A stretch of DNA of 10,517 nt, from positions 1 to 10,517 of the forward strand of contig JANLTU010000108.1 of assembly GCA_031363085.1 (NCBI GenBank). The letters are read 5' to 3'. The translations under genes were made by a program, and so were the position numbers. The DNA comes from UBA6921 sp031363085 (GTDB taxonomy: Bacteria; Pseudomonadota; Gammaproteobacteria; SG8-11). The first letter of the stretch is position 1. Each line of letters starts with the position of its first letter. Under the pieces are notes generated by a model. It saw only the letters and a list, made by a program, of their open reading frames with translations. It was not told the origin of the DNA and searched no databases. Below are positions 7,028 to 10,517 of the stretch, in pieces.

Positions 7028-7507
7028 TCAGATAAACAGGGTGACATCTGAGCCGCCGGACGACGCGAAGTAGCTCGCCGCCCCACCCAATTCCACCCCG
7101 TCGATAAAGTCTTTGGGACTCCAGTCGAATAAGTCGATGGTCATTTGACAACCCACGAATTTGACTTCGGCCTCCACGCAGAGGGATCGCAGCTCTTCGA
7201 CGCTCGCCACGCCCTTCGATTTCATTTTGCTTTTCATCATCGCCGTCATGATGGCCTCCATGCCCGGCAATGCGGTACCCAACACCGGAAACCAATTGTG
7301 CATGCCCATCGGCATGGGCATGGCAGGATTACCCAACGGACTGATTTTTAAATTTAAATCTTTGCGTAGCAATTGCAGCCCGTAAAAAGTAAAGAAAATA
7401 TTGGTTTCATAGCCGAGCGCCGCAGCCGTCGAGGCCAAAATGAACGGAGGATACGCCCAATCGAGCGTACCTTTAGTGGTGATGATAGAAAGCTTTTTGT
7501 CAGCCAT
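7028..7507 (-). CDS. DsrE-family sulfur-transfer protein, DsrE2-like
   Basis: This 159-aa protein belongs to the DsrE/DsrF/DsrH-like fold, whose members carry sulfur as a cysteine persulfide. The N-terminal KKLSIITTKGTLDWAYP strand, the hydrophobic helix FILASTAAALGY, the Met/Pro-rich NPAMPMPMGM loop (60-69), the GMEAIMT helix and GVASVEELRSLCVEAEVKF are typical of the DsrE2-type group that accompanies TusA. Two cysteines, Cys110 and Cys120 (C-x9-C, the second in GCQMTIDLF), are the likely persulfide sites. It is the second gene of a tusA-first operon, 57 bases after tusA, with a strong GAGGAG five bases before its ATG. The operon resembles the rhd-tusA-dsrE2 sulfur-relay cluster of sulfur oxidizers, but no rhodanese gene is present here. 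DsrE2 versus DsrE3 cannot be settled by eye; the hydrophobic segments could allow membrane association. Confidence 0.85.
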   Translation of the reverse strand: MADKKLSIITTKGTLDWAYPPFILASTAAALGYETNIFFTFYGLQLLRKDLNLKISPLGNPAMPMPMGMHNWFPVLGTALPGMEAIMTAMMKSKMKSKGVASVEELRSLCVEAEVKFVGCQMTIDLFDWSPKDFIDGVELGGAASYFASSGGSDVTLFI

Positions 7508-7564
7508 GGAAACTCCTCTGTTCGATTAAAGCAACGGCGTACTGCGACGTGGCGATGTATTTAC

Positions 7565-7798
7565 TTAAGCGTTTTTCTTGATCAGGAAAAGATATTTTCC
7601 AGCTTCCTGACGCGACTCAACCAAAGTGTTGCCGGTTTGCTTGGCAAACGCGTCGAAGTCTTTTACTGAACCAGGATCAGTGGAGACCACACGGAGGGTC
7701 TGCCCTGTAGCTAAGGTTGCCAATGCTTTTTTCGCACGTAGAATCGGCAGCGGACAGTTCAGGCCGGTTGCGTCGAGTTCTTGATCAAAATTTGCCAT
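7565..7798 (-). CDS. tusA: TusA-family sulfur carrier protein
   Basis: This small cytoplasmic sulfur carrier (77 aa, full length for the family) shows LDATGLNCPLPILRAKKAL at 8-26, in which Cys15 of the C-P-x-P motif binds the transferred sulfur as a persulfide. The second half (TLRVVSTDPGSVKDFDAF, then KYLFLIKK) is the beta-strand and helix pattern of the SirA/TusA two-layer fold. AAGGAG lies ten bases before the ATG. In sulfur oxidizers TusA passes sulfane sulfur to the oxidizing machinery (Dsr or sHdr); in other bacteria it serves tRNA thiolation. The partner dsrE gene downstream favours the dissimilatory role, which is an inference. Confidence 0.93.
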   Translation of the reverse strand: MANFDQELDATGLNCPLPILRAKKALATLATGQTLRVVSTDPGSVKDFDAFAKQTGNTLVESRQEAGKYLFLIKKNA

Positions 7799-8114
7799 GG
7801 TCTTAAGTCTCCTTATGTGGATGTGAGATTACATTTTTGTGAATTAGTATTCAATGGTTCTCTTATATGCGATGTTTTTGCCAATTGCAAGATTGGGCAA
7901 ATGAATTTCCCCTCGCTTGTGAACTCTGATCACACAAATCGCTCTAGGTAATTTCACTGTGCAATCTTTTTACATTTTGTAAACGTAGGCTAATCTCATA
8001 GTTATAAGAGCACCGATACACACCTGCCTTGTCATCTGTTCTTGGTAGAACAGAGGGCCAGTTTCAAGCACTCCTGCGATTTCATGCAAGATTTCTTTGG
8101 CAACCCTAAAATAT
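7799..8114. other. Divergent intergenic region between tusA and the M48 protease gene
   Basis: These 316 bases are AT-rich and hold control sequences in place of genes. Besides the tusA promoter they contain a perfect 15-base dyad TTTACA-TTT-TGTAAA at 7969-7983 and a looser inverted repeat TTGTGA-N7-TCACA at 7917-7934. A reliable promoter for the forward protease gene is not obvious: TTTACA (7969-7974) with TAATCT (7991-7996) is weak, and TATAAG at 8003-8008 lacks a well-placed -35. The rightmost hundred bases show no conserved coding pattern on either strand. Confidence 0.5.
7862..7890 (-). promoter_or_regulatory. Candidate sigma70 promoter of tusA-dsrE
   Basis: TTGCAA (7890-7885) and TATAAG (7867-7862) on the minus strand are 17 bases apart, with four and five consensus matches. 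The -10 box is about 64 bases ahead of the tusA start, leaving an untranslated leader of roughly 55 bases. Confidence 0.5.
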
Positions 8115-9674
8115 ATGCTCAGTCGAGTTTTCGTCCCACTCTTTTTTCTTATCGCACTATCCACACCTGGAATGTGCAGTGAAACCTCACAAGTCGGTAT
8201 CAGCTTGCCCGATATGGGGAGCACCGCAGCATCAGCACTGTCTCCAGTGGAAGAGCGGAAATTAGGCGATGCGTTCATGCGCAACATTCGTCAGAATGTA
8301 AAGCTCGTCGATGATCCGTTGATCGAAGACTACATCTCGTCATTGGGCAATTTATTAGTTGGATTCGCCGGTTACCATCCCTTCGATTTCTCATTTTTTA
8401 TAGTGGACGACCCGCGCATCAATGCCTTTGCCGGGCCCGGTGGTTATATCGGTGTTAATTCAGGATTGATCCTCAACAGCGAATCGGAAAGCGAGCTTGC
8501 TTCCGTGCTCTCGCATGAACTTGCGCATGTCACGCAGCATCATTTAGTGCGCTCATTCGAAGCCGCCAACAAGCTGAGCGTACCGACTGCCGCCGCCTTG
8601 ATTGCCGCCATCATCCTCGGCGCACGCAACCCGCAAGCTGCCGAAGCGCTGCTTGCTGCGGGTATCGCGGGTAATGCCCAATCACAGTTGAGTTTCTCGC
8701 GGCAACACGAGCAAGAGGCGGATCGTATTGGAATAGAGACATTGTCGCAGGCGGGCTTTGACCCACGTTCGATGCCGGCGTTTTTCGAACGCTTGCAACA
8801 AGCCAGCCGGTATGTGGAGAGTGGTGCTCCGGAATTTTTGAGTACTCACCCGGTAACGCTGTCGCGAATCGCGGATTCACGCAATCGCGCCGAGCAGTTT
8901 CAATTCAAACAAGTTGCCGACAGCGCCGAGTACCAGTTGATGCGTGCACGTTTGCAATATCTCGCCGACACCCAAAAACCGGAGCAGCGCGCCAAGTTTT
9001 ACGAACGCAACCTAGTCAGCGGAAAATTCCGCAGCGAGCTTGCGGCACGTTATGCGTACACTTTGGCATTAATTGACAATAATGAGCACGCGGCAGCGCG
9101 CGCACAAATTGTCGAGCTTCTGCGCCGCGATAAAGAACGCGTGCCGTACTTCCTAGCTCAAGCCCAAATCGAGACACATTCAGGCAACACCAAACAAGCC
9201 ACGGAAATTCTTCGGCATGCACTACAACTGTATCCGCACGACACACCACTTACTCTACAGATGGGCGAATTGCTTATTAATTCAGGGTCTGCCCAACCGG
9301 CGCATGCCTTACTGCTAGGACAAGGGCGCTTCGAAAGCGATAACCCTGTGTACTATCAATTGCTGGCACGCTCGGCGGAACATCTTAACGACCAGCGTGA
9401 GGCGCACGAAGCCCTGGCGGAATACCACTACTTGTTCGGGCGCACCGCTTTAGCCGTTGAACATTTACAAACCGCACTGCGGCAACCTAATACCAGTTTT
9501 TATATGAAGTCACGTATCGAAGCTCGACTTAAAATTCTGCAAGATGAATTACGCCCTGCACAACAAAATAAACCAAACGACGGCACTGGTAATCAACGCT
9601 TCAATTCGGCTCTAAAGCCTGCCCACGACTGCAACCAGAGATCATGTGTAGCCGCCGCATCAAATTCAAATTAA
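8115..9674 (+). CDS. bepA: BepA/YfgC-like periplasmic M48 zinc metalloprotease with TPR repeats
   Basis: This is a periplasmic protease-chaperone that controls the quality of outer-membrane protein assembly (519 aa from ATG 8115). A TTG at 8097 would add six residues; neither start has a good ribosome-binding site, but 8115 gives a compact signal peptide (MLSR, hydrophobic core, cleavage near MCS/ETS). The zinc site is HELAH at 134-138 plus Glu201 in EADR. STHP at 243-246 supplies His245, equivalent to the regulatory zinc-coordinating histidine (246) of Escherichia coli BepA. From about 280 to 470 come helical TPR-like repeats (FYERNLVSGKFRSELAARYA, then EILRHALQLYPHD and ALAEYHYLFGR). A low-complexity Asn/Gln-rich tail of about 40 residues follows. 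The gene stands alone between the divergent control region and the sox promoter. The next minus-strand units include an outer-membrane porin, a possible client. Confidence 0.9.
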   Translation: MLSRVFVPLFFLIALSTPGMCSETSQVGISLPDMGSTAASALSPVEERKLGDAFMRNIRQNVKLVDDPLIEDYISSLGNLLVGFAGYHPFDFSFFIVDDPRINAFAGPGGYIGVNSGLILNSESESELASVLSHELAHVTQHHLVRSFEAANKLSVPTAAALIAAIILGARNPQAAEALLAAGIAGNAQSQLSFSRQHEQEADRIGIETLSQAGFDPRSMPAFFERLQQASRYVESGAPEFLSTHPVTLSRIADSRNRAEQFQFKQVADSAEYQLMRARLQYLADTQKPEQRAKFYERNLVSGKFRSELAARYAYTLALIDNNEHAAARAQIVELLRRDKERVPYFLAQAQIETHSGNTKQATEILRHALQLYPHDTPLTLQMGELLINSGSAQPAHALLLGQGRFESDNPVYYQLLARSAEHLNDQREAHEALAEYHYLFGRTALAVEHLQTALRQPNTSFYMKSRIEARLKILQDELRPAQQNKPNDGTGNQRFNSALKPAHDCNQRSCVAAASNSN

Positions 9675-9714
9675 TTATCGATGGCAAAGCCGCATAACTA
9701 ACTGTTAAAAAAAT

Positions 9715-9742
9715 TTGTAATGCATTTTTTTTCAACTATAGT
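9715..9742 (+). promoter_or_regulatory. Candidate sigma70 promoter of the sox operon
   Basis: TTGTAA (9715-9720) and TATAGT (9737-9742) lie 16 bases apart, with four and five consensus matches, in an AT-rich block right after the protease gene. The implied leader to soxX is about 158 bases, long enough for regulation. Confidence 0.4.
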
Positions 9743-9879
9743 ATACGAGGTTCGGCGAAGGTAGCTCAGCGCAACTTTGAATTGGCAACATGGCAGAAGC
9801 AGCAGATGATTTATTTTGTCGAGCTCGTTGAATTTTTCGTGGTGCGCGTTGCAAGCGGCACAAAACAGAAGTAATACCT

Positions 9880-9894
9880 TCTAAAAATTTTAGA
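9880..9894. promoter_or_regulatory. Perfect dyad next to the soxX ribosome-binding site
   Basis: TCTAAAAATTTTAGA has seven-base arms around one central base and ends just ahead of the Shine-Dalgarno AGGAGGA (9896-9902). It may be an operator for a Sox regulator. It is too tight to form an RNA hairpin with seven pairs and too close to the start codon to be a core promoter element. The function is inferred from its symmetry and place only. Confidence 0.4.
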
Positions 9895-9906
9895 CAGGAG
9901 GAAGTA

Positions 9907-10272
9907 ATGCGGAACCCCGTAATGCAGATAATGAAAACAACGGGCACCGTTCTGTTGTTGGGTGGTCTCGCAGTAGCACAAGCCAAAGCGGCTGAAGCGA
10001 CTGCGGCAGATGAAGGCAAGGCTATTGCGGAAAATCGCACTAAGGGCAATTGCTTCGCATGTCACGACTACCCCGGCGCAGTGCTCCCCGGTAATGTTGG
10101 TCCAAAACTGATCAATATGAAGTCACGTTATCCGGAACGTGAAAAACTGCGCGCCCAGATTTGGGATGCGTCCAAAAAGAATGCAAATACCATTATGCCG
10201 CCCTTTGGCCGTTTTCATGTTTTAACGGAAAAAGAGATCGACGCCGTGGTTGAGTGGGTCTATACGCTTTAA
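9907..10272 (+). CDS. soxX: SoxX, monohaem c-type cytochrome of the Sox thiosulfate-oxidizing system
   Basis: SoxX partners SoxA in the periplasmic SoxAX complex, which oxidatively joins thiosulfate to the carrier SoxYZ and takes up two electrons. The 121-aa precursor has a signal peptide (cleavage near AKA/AEA, residues 27-30). The haem c motif CFACH is at 49-53, where the two Cys bind haem and His53 is an axial ligand. The C-terminal IMPPFGRFHVLT supplies Met97 as the likely second ligand. The ending EIDAVVEWVYTL is typical of the family. A strong AGGAGGA precedes the ATG by four bases. It is the first gene of the operon, with soxY following after 41 bases, the soxXYZAB order. Confidence 0.93.
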   Translation: MRNPVMQIMKTTGTVLLLGGLAVAQAKAAEATAADEGKAIAENRTKGNCFACHDYPGAVLPGNVGPKLINMKSRYPEREKLRAQIWDASKKNANTIMPPFGRFHVLTEKEIDAVVEWVYTL

Positions 10273-10292
10273 TATAGAACGCCATTTCTATA
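10273..10292 (+). other. AU-rich hairpin in the soxX-soxY spacer
   Basis: TATAGAA (10273-10279) and TTCTATA (10286-10292) are perfect seven-base arms around the loop CGCCAT, starting immediately after the soxX stop codon. No T-run follows, so it is not a terminator. It could mark a site of mRNA processing or stabilize the soxX message. Confidence 0.35.
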
Positions 10293-10313
10293 GCTTGTGT
10301 AGGAGAAAATGAC

Positions 10314-10517
10314 GTGACGAACATGAAACGCAGAACGTTTTTAAAAGGTACCGCCGCCAGCAGCATGATCGGGCTGGCCATCAGTGCCGGGGTGTTGAAA
10401 CCCCGCATCGCAATGGCCGCTTGGCCACAAACCGGCTTCGAAGCCAAAGAGGTTTCCGGTGTATTGAATGCCTTGTATCAAGCATCGAGCACTACGCCCA
10501 GCACCGACATCAATATC
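10314..10517 (+). CDS. soxY: SoxY, sulfur-carrier subunit (5' part, continues beyond the window)
   Basis: SoxY carries thiosulfate-derived sulfur on a C-terminal cysteine (a GGCGG tail, outside this window) as the SoxYZ heterodimer in the periplasm. The first 68 codons are visible. The twin-arginine signal KRRTFLKG (5-12) is followed by a hydrophobic stretch and a likely cleavage at AMA/AW (residues 33-37), consistent with Tat export of the folded complex. Mature residues FEAKEVSGVLNALYQAS look typical. The start is taken as GTG 10314 because AGGAGA (10301-10306) is seven bases ahead. The in-frame ATG 10323 is 16 bases from that site, and the ATG at 10309 reads into a stop after one codon. 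soxZ, soxA and soxB are expected downstream but unseen. Confidence 0.9.
   Translation, partial: MTNMKRRTFLKGTAASSMIGLAISAGVLKPRIAMAAWPQTGFEAKEVSGVLNALYQASSTTPSTDINI

Noticed and set aside
7301..7322. Perfect nine-base-arm inverted repeat CATGCCCAT-CGGC-ATGGGCATG
   Set aside because: It lies inside the dsrE-like gene and is explained by the codons of its Met/Pro-rich loop, a feature I recall as conserved in the family.
7917..7934. Possible CRP site TGTGA-N-TCACA
   Set aside because: The spacer is seven bases, but the CRP consensus requires six; kept only as a generic dyad.
7970..8287. Minus-strand open frame of 105 codons across the protease gene start
   Set aside because: It overlaps the signal peptide and first domain of the M48 gene antisense and has no recognizable features.
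9790..9831. Thirteen-codon reading frame in the sox leader that could be a leader peptide
   Set aside because: There is no ribosome-binding site and no run of a regulatory amino acid or attenuator hairpin.

Overview
The window looks like a piece of chromosome from a sulfur-oxidizing proteobacterium, most likely beta- or gammaproteobacterial. The main reasons are the start of a sox thiosulfate-oxidation operon (soxX, then the 5' end of soxY) at the right edge, and a TusA plus DsrE-family sulfur-carrier pair a few kilobases before it. Every family call here comes from reading translated sequence. No database search was run.

The left part (1 to about 2000) is a polymorphic-toxin accessory region. 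A forward cassette holds a C-terminal nuclease toxin module of Tox-REase-5 type without a convincing start codon, then an Imm52-like immunity gene, then a second, probably shortened, Imm49-like immunity gene. At the extreme left edge the opposite strand reads as a pre-toxin segment pointing out of the window. The first about 150 bases therefore look like a junction between two oppositely oriented toxin pieces.

From 2033 to about 5290 there is a two-gene minus-strand operon: an asparagine-synthase-like amidotransferase lacking the glutaminase cysteine, followed with a one-base stop/start overlap by a secreted right-handed beta-helix protein. It reads as a surface-polysaccharide or other modification module with unknown substrate. 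By eye, everything left of about 5290 is more GC-rich than what follows.

From 5380 to 7800 on the minus strand there is a FadL/OMPP1-type outer-membrane beta-barrel gene, and upstream of it a tusA-dsrE sulfur-relay operon. Each of the two units ends in a clear intrinsic terminator. A divergent control region of about 316 bases (7799-8114) separates tusA from a forward BepA-like periplasmic M48 metalloprotease with TPR repeats. The sox operon follows at 9907.

Functionally, SoxX and SoxY belong to the periplasmic Sox system, in which thiosulfate sulfur is carried on SoxY and oxidized with electrons passing to cytochromes. TusA and DsrE-type proteins handle persulfide sulfur in the cytoplasm. 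The FadL-like porin could admit hydrophobic compounds, and BepA is an outer-membrane-protein quality-control protease. The link between the last two and sulfur metabolism is inferred only from position.
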